Assembly (NCBI RefSeq): GCF_025398335.1
Contig: NZ_JAODOO010000015.1
Coordinates: forward strand, 1-64,000
Source: Clostridium sp. CX1
GTDB lineage: Bacteria > Bacillota > Clostridia > Clostridiales > Clostridiaceae
DNA length: 64,000 nucleotides
Direction: 5' to 3'
The notes under the pieces are model-generated. The model had not been told where the DNA came from, did no database searches, and was given only the letters and a program-made list of their open reading frames with translations. Within the stretch, counting starts at the first letter, position 1; each line of letters starts with the position of its first letter. Below, in pieces: positions 38,372 to 47,404 of the stretch. The translations under genes were made by a program, and so were the position numbers.

Positions 38372-38411
38372 TGGAGAATGAAGAGTTTAAACCTTCATTC
38401 TCCATTTTTTT
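38371..38411. terminator. intrinsic terminator
   Basis: Perfect 13-bp stem atggagaatgaag / cttcattctccat (38371-38383, 38393-38405) with T6, between the convergent barrel and transporter genes. Confidence 0.9.
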
Positions 38412-39918
38412 AGAAGGCTGCTTGAATTAGCAGCATTACAGCTGAGAAGACTGCGATATAACCCATTAGCGGCATTATAAATTTCAGCCACTTGTCGTAA
38501 GTTACATCAACCATGGCTAAGGTAGCAAGGATAAGTCCAGTAGGAGTTATAAATGCGATTAATCCTTGTCCATATTGATATGCACTTACAATAACATCTC
38601 TGTTCAAACCAACAGCGTCAGCAAGAGGAGCCATAATTGGCATAGATAGCACTGCAAGGCCTGATGAAGATGGAATAAAGAAGCCAAGAATTATGAATAT
38701 TAATAGCATCACAATGACGAATATGCTTTTGTTCATTCCTTGAACTGATCCTGATGCTGCGTTAAGGATTGAATCGGAGATTAAACCGTTTTCCATTATT
38801 AGGTTGATTGCTCTTGCAACTCCTACAACTAGTGCAACACTTACTAAATCAGCAGCACCGGCAACAAACTTATTGACAAATTCCTTTTCTCCTAGACCAG
38901 AGAGTACTCCAAGGATTATTCCAACAGCTAGGAATAGTGCAGTCATTTCAGTAAACCACCATTCTTGGGAGGAAACACCCCAAATCATTACCGCGAAGGC
39001 ACCACCAAATATTAAGAGCATTAGTTTGCGTCTAAAAGTAAATTCAGGGATTTCTTTATTAGTATGATCCTGCAAAAACCTTTCTTCCAGTTCTTCCTTT
39101 TGATCATATATTAGTGATTTAGTTGGATCCTTCTTAATTTTCTTACCATAATTAACTATATAGATAATAGTTATTATTGTTGCAATAACTAAACCTATTG
39201 TTCTCATTGTAAGTCCTTCGGTAAAGGTTATTCCCGCTGCATTTGAACCAATAACTGATGAGAAAGGACTTACTGTAGCAAACATTGTACCTATGGAAGA
39301 TCCCATATAAAGGGCAGCTATACAGACAATGGCATCATAGCCTGCTGCCATAAAGACAGGTACTAGTATTGGATAGAGGGCAATGGTTTCTTCTGCCAAG
39401 CCAAAGGTTGTACCTCCTAAAGCTATTAATACTGTTATAATAACGATTAGTAAAAATTCCTTACCTTTTGTAGCACGGGAGAGGCTTGCAATACCAGCAT
39501 CAAAAGCTCCGCTGTTATTTAATACACCAATACATCCACCTATAATAAATACAAACAAAATAATATCCACTGTGTCATAAACACCTTTTAGTGGAGCTTG
39601 TAGTACATCTATTGGGCCTTGAGGGTTTTGGGCTACCTTTTCATAGGTTCCTGGAATCGCCACAGGCTTACTGATGCTTCCGTCCTCAAATTTTTCCAAA
39701 TCGACTTTAATTCCAAGTTTATCTAAAGTTCCTTGCTTACTTGGCATTTCATCTACAGAACCATCTGGTTTTGTTACTGTGAAAACCTTTTTATCTGTAT
39801 CATACTTTAATTTTGAATAGGAACCAGCTGGCACTATGTAGGTAAGAATAGCTGCCAAAATTAAAACTATAAATAGTACAGTAAAGGCTGTAGGAAAGCC
39901 TCTTTTCTTTTTACTCAT
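38410..39918 (-). CDS. YfcC-family (DcuC superfamily) membrane transporter
   Basis: Large membrane carrier with about twelve helices over 502 residues. After a short basic cytoplasmic start comes FPTAFTVLFIVLILAAILTY, then a hydrophilic loop rich in KPDGSVDEMPSK, then repeated re-entrant-type hydrophobic pairs, as in YfcC/DcuC-like proteins; some relatives exchange amino acids or peptides. Substrate not determinable. SD AGGAGG precedes the ATG. It stands alone and is not in an arginine operon despite nearby arg genes. Confidence 0.78.
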   Translation of the reverse strand: MSKKKRGFPTAFTVLFIVLILAAILTYIVPAGSYSKLKYDTDKKVFTVTKPDGSVDEMPSKQGTLDKLGIKVDLEKFEDGSISKPVAIPGTYEKVAQNPQGPIDVLQAPLKGVYDTVDIILFVFIIGGCIGVLNNSGAFDAGIASLSRATKGKEFLLIVIITVLIALGGTTFGLAEETIALYPILVPVFMAAGYDAIVCIAALYMGSSIGTMFATVSPFSSVIGSNAAGITFTEGLTMRTIGLVIATIITIIYIVNYGKKIKKDPTKSLIYDQKEELEERFLQDHTNKEIPEFTFRRKLMLLIFGGAFAVMIWGVSSQEWWFTEMTALFLAVGIILGVLSGLGEKEFVNKFVAGAADLVSVALVVGVARAINLIMENGLISDSILNAASGSVQGMNKSIFVIVMLLIFIILGFFIPSSSGLAVLSMPIMAPLADAVGLNRDVIVSAYQYGQGLIAFITPTGLILATLAMVDVTYDKWLKFIMPLMGYIAVFSAVMLLIQAAF

Positions 39919-40354
39919 AATAATTTTCCTCCTAAAATTTAATGATATTATTTTACATTATATAACTTTTGTGGTTAATTTTCAATAATACTGATTTAAA
40001 ATGTTAAAAAAGGCAAATAATTGTATTTTTATACAAAAAAATGATGAAAATTGAATATATTAAAATTGGTGATAACAACTTCAATATATATAATGGTTTT
40101 TTATGATATTTTTATATTTTTAACCATTGTTGTTTAAACATATTTGCAATAATAATCTCATTTTTATACTTTTAAAAATTTTATATTTATACTAATTGAT
40201 TAGTGAACTTTTTTAAGTAATATGCATAATAATGTATAGAGGATATTTAGAAGATTCCTTTTTGTGTCTAAGTGTAGCTCTCTGTCAGAAGTGATTGCAT
40301 ATCAGTTGATTCAATAACATGTTAAACTAACAGATAAAAAGGTGCATAAAAAAA

Positions 40355-40406
40355 CGAATAAAAATTATAAAAATGTATTGAATAAATATAATATATGTTG
40401 TATAAT
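40355..40406 (+). promoter_or_regulatory. promoter overlapping ARG-box-like repeats, before the ABC-arg genes
   Basis: TTGAAT (40378-40383), 17 bases and TATAAT (40401-40406) form a promoter 60 bases before the permease. The motifs cgaataaaaattat (40355-40368) and ttgaataaatataa (40378-40391) partly match the TGAATAWWWATTCA ArgR box and the second covers the -35. The rest of the 39919-40466 gap is AT-rich with nothing else clear. ArgR control is inferred. Confidence 0.45.
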
Positions 40407-40466
40407 TATTTACAACATAAGAATTAAATTTTGTACTTATTATTTTGAACTTTAAGGGGAAGGGTC

Positions 40467-41123
40467 GTGAGAATTGTGGAAATAGAAGTAGTTAAAAATA
40501 CATTACCTATTCTGTTAAAAGGATGTGTAATGACCGTAGAGCTTACTGTTATTACTTTAATTATGGGAACCATATTAGGAGTGTTCCTTGCACTTTTAAA
40601 GCTTGCGAAGAATCCAGTATTAAGATGGATATCAAGCTTTTATACATGGATTTTTAGGGGAACACCACTGTTATTACAATTATTCTTTTTCTACTATGGA
40701 CTACCTTTTATAGGAGTTAAGTTAACGCCCTTTCAGGCAGCAGTTATTGGACTAGGTTTAAATTGCGCTGCATATATGGGGGAGATAATAAGAGGTGGAA
40801 TTCAGTCTATAGATAAAGGACAGTTTGAAGCAGCCAAGGCTTTAGGTTTTACTTATGGTGATACTATGAAGAGAATAATATTACCGCAGACATTTAAGGT
40901 AATAATACCACCAGTAGGGAATGAGTTTATTGCAATGCTTAAGGATACCTCCTTGGTATCAACTATAGCTATGGTAGAACTGATGAGGTCTGCTCAACAA
41001 ATGTATGCAACTACCTTTAAGCCTATAGAGGTATTTTTAACAGCTGGTTTATTATATCTTATTATGACAACAATATTTACAGCAGTTTTCTCATTCTTTG
41101 AAAGAAAATTGGCTGTCTACTAA
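40467..41123 (+). CDS. polar amino acid ABC transporter, permease subunit (HisM family)
   Basis: Membrane subunit of a polar amino acid importer: five helices, with the EAA loop region EAAKALGFTYGDTMKRIILPQ (about residues 131-150) that docks to the ATPase. Length 218 is typical. GTG 40467 follows AAGGGGAAGGG. The solute-binding protein that normally heads these operons is missing; the ATPase follows after about 85 bases. Co-orientation with argG-argH suggests arginine, citrulline or a related substrate, but this is inference. Confidence 0.85.
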   Translation: MRIVEIEVVKNTLPILLKGCVMTVELTVITLIMGTILGVFLALLKLAKNPVLRWISSFYTWIFRGTPLLLQLFFFYYGLPFIGVKLTPFQAAVIGLGLNCAAYMGEIIRGGIQSIDKGQFEAAKALGFTYGDTMKRIILPQTFKVIIPPVGNEFIAMLKDTSLVSTIAMVELMRSAQQMYATTFKPIEVFLTAGLLYLIMTTIFTAVFSFFERKLAVY

Positions 41124-41208
41124 AAATATATCTAATTATTATAGATAGCAAAGAGAATTTAAATATAGATAAGTGATACATCTTATTTTAATAAGGGGGA
41201 AGAGATTT

Positions 41209-41985
41209 ATGGAAGGTGCATTACAAAATAATTGTATAGATTTTTCACCTAAGAGTTATATGATAGAGGCTACTAATTTAACTAAAAAATTTAATGATCT
41301 TACAGTTTTTGAAGGCTTAAACGTAAAGGTTAAAAAAGGTGAGGTTTTAGTTGTTATTGGACCATCAGGTTCAGGTAAGAGTACTTTCCTAAGATGTCTA
41401 AACCATCTAGAGGAAATTAGTGGTGGTAAGGTAGTTATTGAGGGAGAAGAACTTAATCCAAAGGATAAGAAATCAATAAGAAATATTACCACTAAGATGG
41501 GAATGGTTTTCCAAAACTTTAATCTGTTCCCTCACATGACAGCAATTCAAAATGTAGCAGAGGCGCCAGTTGTGGTTAAAAAAGAAAATAAAGGTGAGGT
41601 ATTAGAAAGAGCTAAAAAGCTTTTAACTAAGGTTGGCCTTGAGGATAAAGTAGATTATTATCCATCAAAACTTTCTGGAGGACAAAAACAAAGAGTTGCT
41701 ATAGCAAGAGCACTTGCTATGAATCCAGATATAATGCTCTTCGATGAACCTACATCAGCACTAGACCCTGAGCTTGTTGGAGAAGTTTTAAATGTAATGA
41801 AGGACCTAGCGAAAGAAGGAATGACTATGGTAGTTGTTACTCATGAAATGGGTTTTGCAAAAGAGGTAGCTGACAGAGTTATATTTATGGATGGAGGAAA
41901 GATTGTTGAACAAGGAAATCCTGAGCAAATTTTTTCCTATCCAAGAGAAGCAAGAACAAAGGCATTTTTAGAGAAGGTTTTATAA
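41209..41985 (+). CDS. polar amino acid ABC transporter, ATP-binding subunit (GlnQ type)
   Basis: ATPase of the importer: Walker [11 protein letters not shown]-loop FQNFNLFPH, signature [15 protein letters not shown], Walker [12 protein letters not shown] and the H-loop VVTHEMGF. About 17 extra residues precede the usual [11 protein letters not shown] start. The start is ATG 41209, about nine bases after AAGGGGG; an upstream GTG at 41173 gives an implausible extension. Ends about 100 bases before argG. Confidence 0.9.
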   Translation: MEGALQNNCIDFSPKSYMIEATNLTKKFNDLTVFEGLNVKVKKGEVLVVIGPSGSGKSTFLRCLNHLEEISGGKVVIEGEELNPKDKKSIRNITTKMGMVFQNFNLFPHMTAIQNVAEAPVVVKKENKGEVLERAKKLLTKVGLEDKVDYYPSKLSGGQKQRVAIARALAMNPDIMLFDEPTSALDPELVGEVLNVMKDLAKEGMTMVVVTHEMGFAKEVADRVIFMDGGKIVEQGNPEQIFSYPREARTKAFLEKVL

Positions 41986-42040
41986 TAAGAAGTTTATAAC
42001 ACTTACAAGTGAGTTATATTTGACAAATTAATTATAAAAT

Positions 42041-42079
42041 AATTGGAATTAAGGAAGAGATACTCTTCCCCTTCCAATT
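42041..42079 (+). promoter_or_regulatory. nested hairpin ahead of argG
   Basis: Outer stem aattggaa (42041-42048) with ttccaatt (42072-42079) encloses ggaagag (42053-42059) with ctcttcc (42063-42069) and a three-base loop. It ends five bases before the TTGGGGG ribosome site of argG (SD 42087-42091). No T run follows, so it is not a simple terminator; a processing site, attenuator or RNA stabiliser is possible. Confidence 0.55.
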
Positions 42080-42099
42080 AGAAATTGGGGGTAATAGTA

Positions 42100-43302
42100 A
42101 TGAAAGATAAAGTTGTTTTAGCATACTCAGGAGGATTAGATACATCAATAATAATTCCGTGGTTAAAGGAAAATTATGATTTAGAGGTTATAGCAGCTTG
42201 CGTAAATGTAGGACAAGAAGACAACATGGAAGAGGTTAGAGCAAAGGCTTTAAAAACTGGGGCTTCTAAAATATATATAGAAGAAGTAGTAGAAGAATTT
42301 GTAACTGATTATATATTCAAAGGCATAAAAGCTGGTGCAGTCTATGAAGAAAAATATTTACTTGGAACTTCTTTTGCAAGACCATTAATTGCAAAAAAGT
42401 TAGTTGAAATAGCACATGCTGAAGGAGCTAAATACATAGCTCACGGAGCTACAGGAAAAGGAAACGACCAAGTACGTTTTGAACTTGGCATAGCAGCCTT
42501 TGACCCTACAATAAAGGTAATTGCACCTTGGAGAATATGGGACATACAGTCAAGAGAAGATGCTATAGACTATGCTAAGGCTAAGGGAGTAGACATACCT
42601 GTAACTAAGGCAAAGATATATTCAAGAGATCAAAATTTATGGCATTTAAGTCATGAAGGCGGAGAACTTGAGTTGCCGCAAAATGAGCATAATCAGGGTA
42701 TGTATCTTATGACAACTCCTCCTGAAAAAGCAAAGGATGAAGTTAGTTATGTAGAAGTATACTTTGAACAAGGAATTCCTACAAAGCTAAATGGAGAAAA
42801 GATAGCTCCAGTAGCATTAATAGAGACTTTGAATAAAATTGGCGGAGAAAATGGAATAGGAATAATTGATATAATAGAAAACAGACTAGTAGGAATGAAA
42901 TCAAGAGGAGTTTATGAAACTCCAGGTGGAACAATTCTTTATGAGGCACACAGAAACCTTGAAAGACTAACTCTTGATAAGCAGACCTTCCACTTTAAAC
43001 AAATAGTAGCACAGAAATATGGAGAATTAGTATATGATGGACTATGGTTTACACCATTAAAAGAAGCATTAGATGCTTTTGTAGATTCCACTCAGAAAAA
43101 TGTAACTGGTTCAGTAAAATTAAAGCTATATAAAGGTAATGTAATGATAGCAGGTATAGACACACCATATGCTCTTTACGACGAACATATATCTTCCTTT
43201 GGTGCAAGCTCCTATAGTCACAAAGATGCAGAAGGTTTCATAAATCTATTTGGACTTCCATTAAAGATTAAAGCTATGATGGAAAGAAGTAAGGAAGATT
43301 AA
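42100..43302 (+). CDS. argG: argininosuccinate synthase
   Basis: ATP-dependent joining of citrulline and aspartate to argininosuccinate. The PP-loop motif [11 protein letters not shown] (residues 5-15) and the family block [17 protein letters not shown] (about 115) are present; length 401 is standard. ATG 42100 follows GGGGG; the upstream TTG 42085 overlaps it. argH begins two bases after its stop, so the two form one unit. Confidence 0.96.
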   Translation: MKDKVVLAYSGGLDTSIIIPWLKENYDLEVIAACVNVGQEDNMEEVRAKALKTGASKIYIEEVVEEFVTDYIFKGIKAGAVYEEKYLLGTSFARPLIAKKLVEIAHAEGAKYIAHGATGKGNDQVRFELGIAAFDPTIKVIAPWRIWDIQSREDAIDYAKAKGVDIPVTKAKIYSRDQNLWHLSHEGGELELPQNEHNQGMYLMTTPPEKAKDEVSYVEVYFEQGIPTKLNGEKIAPVALIETLNKIGGENGIGIIDIIENRLVGMKSRGVYETPGGTILYEAHRNLERLTLDKQTFHFKQIVAQKYGELVYDGLWFTPLKEALDAFVDSTQKNVTGSVKLKLYKGNVMIAGIDTPYALYDEHISSFGASSYSHKDAEGFINLFGLPLKIKAMMERSKED

Positions 43303-43304
43303 TC

Positions 43305-44621
43305 ATGAAGCTTTGGGGCGGAAGATTTAAAAAGGCTGAAAATAAGCTTATGGAGGACTTTAATAGTTCTCTAAGCTTTGATAGCACTCTTTATTATGAA
43401 GATGTACAAGGGAGTATAGCACATGTTAAGATGCTTACTAAGTGTAGTATTTTAACAGAGGAAGAATGTGAAACTATAATAAATGGCTTAAATTCAATAC
43501 TTTCAGATATAGAAGAGGGAAATCTCTTAATAGAGGGAGATTATGAGGATATACACAGCTTTGTGGAAACAAATCTAATAGAAAGAATTGGTCAGGTAGG
43601 CAAAAAGCTTCATACAGCTAGAAGCAGAAATGATCAGGTGGCAGTGGATTTAAGGCTCTATGCTAAGAAGAAGGCCTTTGAAGTAGTAGATAATATAGAA
43701 AATCTACAACAGGTGATAGTAAAGCTTGGTGAAGAAAATAATTTTTTAATGCCGGGATACACTCATCTTCAAAGGGCACAGGTGGTAACCTTTAAACATC
43801 ATATAATGGCTTATCATAATATGCTTTTAAGAGATAAAAAGAGAGTATTAAATGCCATAGAAATACTAGATGAAAGTCCACTAGGCTGCTGTGCACTAGC
43901 TGGAACAACCTATAATACAGATAGAAGTTTTACAGCCAAGGAATTAGGCTTTAAAAAACCTGTAGACAACTTTTTAGACGGAGTAAGTGACAGGGACTAT
44001 GTTATAGAATTATTGTCCTGTTTTTCAATAATAATGATGCATTTAAGCCGCCTAAGCGAGGAGTTAATTCTTTGGAGTACAAAGGAATTTGATTTTATTC
44101 AAATAGATGATGAATTTTCAACAGGAAGCAGCATTATGCCTCAAAAGAAAAATCCAGATGCTGCAGAGCTTATAAGAGGTAAAACTGGGAGAGTATACGG
44201 GGGGCTCATGTCCCTGCTGACAACTATGAAAGGCATTCCCCTTGCCTACAACAAGGATATGCAGGAAGACAAAGAACAGTTCTTTAACTCTTTAGACACA
44301 GTTTTAAGCTGTTTGAAGATAATGAGTGGTATGCTCTCCTCTTTAAAAATAAAGAAAGAAAATACTTTCAATGCTGTTAAAAAAGGTTTCTTAAATGCTA
44401 CAGAAGCAGCAGACTATCTGGTGAATAAAGGTATGCCTTTTAGGGATGCACATAAGGTAATAGGGGAAATAGTACTTTATTGTGAGGAAAAGGATAAGGC
44501 TATAGAGGATATATCCTTAGAGGAGCTGAAGAACTTTAGTGGGTTCTTTGGAGAAGATGTTTATGAATTTATTGATTATAACAATACCTTAGGGAGAGGA
44601 ATAAAGAAAGAACTTAAGTAG
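43305..44621 (+). CDS. argH: argininosuccinate lyase
   Basis: Splits argininosuccinate into arginine and fumarate, the last step of arginine synthesis. Aspartase/fumarase-superfamily protein: the N-terminal KLWGGRF, HTARSRNDQV, and the signature GSSIMPQKKNPDAAE (about residue 275) are visible. Length 438 is slightly short but in range. The SD AAGGAAG lies within the argG end, so translation is probably coupled. Followed by a strong terminator. Confidence 0.96.
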   Translation: MKLWGGRFKKAENKLMEDFNSSLSFDSTLYYEDVQGSIAHVKMLTKCSILTEEECETIINGLNSILSDIEEGNLLIEGDYEDIHSFVETNLIERIGQVGKKLHTARSRNDQVAVDLRLYAKKKAFEVVDNIENLQQVIVKLGEENNFLMPGYTHLQRAQVVTFKHHIMAYHNMLLRDKKRVLNAIEILDESPLGCCALAGTTYNTDRSFTAKELGFKKPVDNFLDGVSDRDYVIELLSCFSIIMMHLSRLSEELILWSTKEFDFIQIDDEFSTGSSIMPQKKNPDAAELIRGKTGRVYGGLMSLLTTMKGIPLAYNKDMQEDKEQFFNSLDTVLSCLKIMSGMLSSLKIKKENTFNAVKKGFLNATEAADYLVNKGMPFRDAHKVIGEIVLYCEEKDKAIEDISLEELKNFSGFFGEDVYEFIDYNNTLGRGIKKELK

Positions 44622-44649
44622 CTGCTGGAAAAGAAAATTCAACTTCAGC

Positions 44650-44690
44650 AAAAAAGAGGAAAACCATCTTGGTGATTTTCCTCTTTTTAT
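44650..44690. terminator. intrinsic terminator after argH
   Basis: Stem aaaaagaggaaaa / ttttcctcttttt (about 44651-44663 and 44676-44688); also serves the convergent DUF378 gene. Confidence 0.88.
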
Positions 44691-44704
44691 TTTCTAGTAA
44701 AAGA

Positions 44705-44920
44705 CTATTTAACTTCGCCTCTATCATTATTTCTGTTTCTTCCAAAGAATGAAAGTGCGTATAATCCTGCTATACCAACAAGAGCATAAATAATTCTACT
44801 AAATGCTGACATTGTACCAAATATTGAATCCACTAAATTGAAATTAAAGAATCCTATTAGTCCCCAGTTGATAGCACCTATTACAACTAATATTAGTGCG
44901 ATAGCATCTAATGTTCTCAT
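44705..44920 (-). CDS. DUF378 small membrane protein (YuzA-like)
   Basis: Seventy-one residues with two helices (about 5-25 and 40-60), ending in a charged tail. The pattern LDAIALILVVIGAINWGLIG and NLVDSIFG is the DUF378 signature. SD AAAGGAG precedes the ATG. Role unknown. Confidence 0.85.
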   Translation of the reverse strand: MRTLDAIALILVVIGAINWGLIGFFNFNLVDSIFGTMSAFSRIIYALVGIAGLYALSFFGRNRNNDRGEVK

Positions 44921-45023
44921 ACAAACATCTCCTTTATTTTTTTATACAGAAATATTATTTGCATCTTTCAAAAAAATATAAGCAAAAAATAAAAAAAAAG
45001 GGAAAAAATTTCCCTAAATATTA

Positions 45024-45503
45024 TTAAGTATCCAATATATTAATATCTATGTTTCTATCTATAGGTTGAAATAGAGATATAAAGGTATCTGTTCTTTGAA
45101 TGCCATCTATAGATTGAATTTTATTCATAAGTAAATTTTGAAGATCTGCTATATTTCTACACACTACTTTTACAAATATGGAATATTCGCCAGTGGTATA
45201 GTGAAGTTCTACAATTTCTTTTACTAACTGTAATTGCTCTAAAGCTTCATTAAAGGATTTAGCCTTATCAAGATAAATACCTATAAAGCAGCATACATCA
45301 TAACCTAGTTTTGAATTATCTATAATTAGTTTCGTTCCTTTTATGATTCCCATGTCCTCCATTTTTTTCATTCTAACATGGATAGTACCACCACTTACGT
45401 GGCATGTTCTAGCTATTTCAAGAAAGGGAATTCTTGAATCTTTAATAAGTATATCTAATATTTGAAGATCCAAATCATCTAAACCATGTACTTTTAAACC
45501 CAT
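45024..45503 (-). CDS. Lrp/AsnC-family transcriptional regulator
   Basis: N-terminal winged helix-turn-helix (DLQILDILIKDSRIPFLEIA, recognition helix near GGTIHVRMKKMEDMG) and a C-terminal RAM/AsnC ligand domain (about 70-155). Length 160 is normal. SD AAGGAG is eight bases before ATG 45503; the longer frame to 45554 starts without one. It likely senses an amino acid and may regulate neighbours or itself. Confidence 0.88.
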   Translation of the reverse strand: MGLKVHGLDDLDLQILDILIKDSRIPFLEIARTCHVSGGTIHVRMKKMEDMGIIKGTKLIIDNSKLGYDVCCFIGIYLDKAKSFNEALEQLQLVKEIVELHYTTGEYSIFVKVVCRNIADLQNLLMNKIQSIDGIQRTDTFISLFQPIDRNIDINILDT

Positions 45504-45917
45504 TTTATCACTCCTTGGTAACATTTGTAACATTTCCTTAATTAATATGCACATATAATATAAATTTACTAATATTATACCAAAAATTTTTATTAATTTA
45601 ATAAATTAAAACGTTATCAATAATATAGGATTAAACAAAAATCAGTAAAAGGAGGTGAATATAAAAGATTTAACAATTATAATCAATATAATTTAATAAT
45701 ATTACAATAATAACGGTAAAAATATATACTTTAGAAAAATATCACCGATAAAAAGTGAAAGGAACTTAAAAATACAGAAACTTACAGGTATATTTTTATG
45801 TCTATGGAAACAGCTGATTCACATCGATTTAACCTACTCAATTAAAAAGGTATTGATATAAAGGAAAAAGTATATAATAATAGAAGTAATATACATAATC
45901 TAAAGGGGGAAGACAAA
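45504..45917. other. intergenic region between Lrp and a small membrane protein
   Basis: About 415 bases. An isolated perfect SD AAAGGAGGTGA at 45647-45657 has no plausible long frame after it (only a 13-codon GTG frame), so it may mark a lost gene. Otherwise AT-rich with no clear features. Confidence 0.35.
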
Positions 45918-46277
45918 ATGCCATTGTGGTTAACGGTAGTTTTGCAAATTTTATTTTTTGTAGTAATCTTTTTAGTTGTTTATAATCAACTAAAAATCCA
46001 TCTTTTATCGAAGCTTCGTCCAAACAAGTGGTTGATACTAGCATTAGCTATAATATCCTTTTTCCTGCCAACAATGATAGCTTCTTACTATAATTATAAT
46101 TTAAATGGTACAGTTTGGCAGTATGTTCAATCTGCTGTATTCATAGTATTCTTTTTATGGTTCGTAGATTTAAGAAGTGGGGCTATATATAATACTGGAA
46201 ATAGGAGAGCAAATAACAAACAAAAAGATATTAAAATAAAACCAAAGGCTAAACCAAATAGAGTAAAGAAGAAATAG
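45918..46277 (+). CDS. small membrane protein of unknown function
   Basis: 119 residues: three hydrophobic segments (about 4-22, 39-58 and 70-86) and a strongly basic tail (about 92-119, KPKAKPNRVKKK at the end). SD AAAGGGGG at 45902 supports ATG 45918. Monocistronic and followed by a terminator. I do not recognise the family. Confidence 0.68.
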   Translation: MPLWLTVVLQILFFVVIFLVVYNQLKIHLLSKLRPNKWLILALAIISFFLPTMIASYYNYNLNGTVWQYVQSAVFIVFFLWFVDLRSGAIYNTGNRRANNKQKDIKIKPKAKPNRVKKK

Positions 46278-46285
46278 GGACAATT

Positions 46286-46328
46286 CTTGGATAAGTAGAC
46301 TTTTAAGTCTATATTATCCAAGTTTTTT
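46286..46328 (+). terminator. intrinsic terminator
   Basis: Stem cttggata / tatccaag (46286-46293, 46315-46322) with an inner agtagact / agtctat stem, then T6. Confidence 0.85.
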
Positions 46329-46404
46329 AATTTTTTTGCTACTTTTTGAATCAAACTTTATTTTCATACAATAATGTCGAATAATAATTTTTAAAATAAA
46401 GATA

Positions 46405-46433
46405 TTGACTAATTATGTTATAAATGATATTAT
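46405..46433 (+). promoter_or_regulatory. sigma-A promoter for a candidate small RNA
   Basis: TTGACT (46405-46410), exactly 17 bases, TATTAT (46428-46433). A start near 46440 places it directly ahead of the hairpins that follow; no protein-coding frame begins there. Confidence 0.65.
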
Positions 46434-46439
46434 TTTATT

Positions 46440-46553
46440 GTAGACGAAGTCGAAATTTATCTAAAACCAGAGCGAAGGGTTTTAGATAAATAAAATTTCT
46501 ATTAAGCAAATATCCCCTATTAAGCCACATGCTCCCCCATGTTGGCTTTTTTC
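46440..46553 (+). ncRNA. candidate orphan small RNA of about 114 nt
   Basis: A promoter, a long imperfect stem and an intrinsic terminator are in the right order with no coding frame. The main stem pairs gaaatttatctaaaacc (46452-46468) with ggttttagataaat (46478-46491) and aaatttc (46493-46499) around the loop AGAGCGAAG. The terminator is aagccacatg / catgttggctt (46522-46548) with T6. It matches no riboswitch class I can name; a trans-acting regulator or a toxin-antitoxin RNA is possible. Confidence 0.55.
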
Positions 46554-46607
46554 CTTTTTATTATTGATAATTTATCAATGGTGATAAACATAAATATCTT
46601 TACGTGC

Positions 46608-46652
46608 ATTAAAATAGACCTAGAAGAAAAAAACTTCTAGGTCTATTTTAAT
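46608..46652. terminator. perfect 19-bp hairpin, probable terminator
   Basis: attaaaatagacctagaag (46608-46626) pairs fully with 46634-46652 around an A7 loop. It lies just beyond the stop codon of the minus-strand gene at 46655. Confidence 0.7.
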
Positions 46653-46654
46653 GT

Positions 46655-47104
46655 TTAATAATCTTGAATTTCGTATTGAGTACTAGTCATATTTTGACAA
46701 TTGTCTGAGCTAAAATCTGGTATAGGCCAGTTTATTTCAGCTGCGTTGAATACTCCATCATTATGTTCATTCTTTTCTACATATTGATCTCCACTACTTG
46801 TAATTGTTACGACCTTTGGAGCTGAATACATAACAGCTGCTGGTCCTTGTACAGTTTCTCCACTTTCTTGTTCAAATTTTCTATCCTTTGGTATAAAGAA
46901 ACCCTGAAACTCTCCATTTCTAGGAGTAGTTTTACCAGGGTGTAAAATGTACCAAGACTTATCGAAGTTACCAGAGTCTGTTGCTCTTGTAGGACCGTAC
47001 ACTATAATATTTTCAGAGGTAGAATTTGTAATTACAGCGCCTTCACCATCATTTCTCATTTGCTCACTATGTTCTTGCTCAGTCATTACACCTTGATTAT
47101 GCAT
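46655..47104 (-). CDS. hypothetical soluble protein
   Basis: A 149-residue polar protein with no signal peptide, no membrane helix and no motif I recognise. ENIIVYGPTRATDSG, SWYILHPGKTTPRNGEF and VMYSAPKVVTI suggest a beta-rich fold; the N-terminal 20 residues are Glu/His/Asn rich. SD AAGGAGG precedes ATG 47104. Monocistronic. Base composition resembles its neighbours. Confidence 0.6.
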   Translation of the reverse strand: MHNQGVMTEQEHSEQMRNDGEGAVITNSTSENIIVYGPTRATDSGNFDKSWYILHPGKTTPRNGEFQGFFIPKDRKFEQESGETVQGPAAVMYSAPKVVTITSSGDQYVEKNEHNDGVFNAAEINWPIPDFSSDNCQNMTSTQYEIQDY

Positions 47105-47404
47105 ACCATAGCCTCCTTATAGAATTATTATTTTATCTTACTCAAATAATTTCTCCATAATTTCTATAAGTAATACTATATTTAAGATGAATTTATAGAT
47201 TCATTTATGAATCTAGTGTTATATACTATTAATAAGTTAGCTAAGTACTACAACTTCATGATAAATCAATTAGGCTATAGAGAAATTCTTAGCGATGGAT
47301 ATATATATGTAAAAATATTAATTTTTGAATGTAGTATCTTGTTGTTTTTTTATTAATTCAGTATATAATTAAGTTAACTAATGCAGATAAAGGGGAGATG
47401 ATTT
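47105..47404. other. intergenic region with a small palindrome
   Basis: About 300 bases between divergent genes. The palindrome agattcat-tt-atgaatct at 47197-47214 is the only distinct structure and could be an operator. The rest is AT-rich. Confidence 0.35.
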
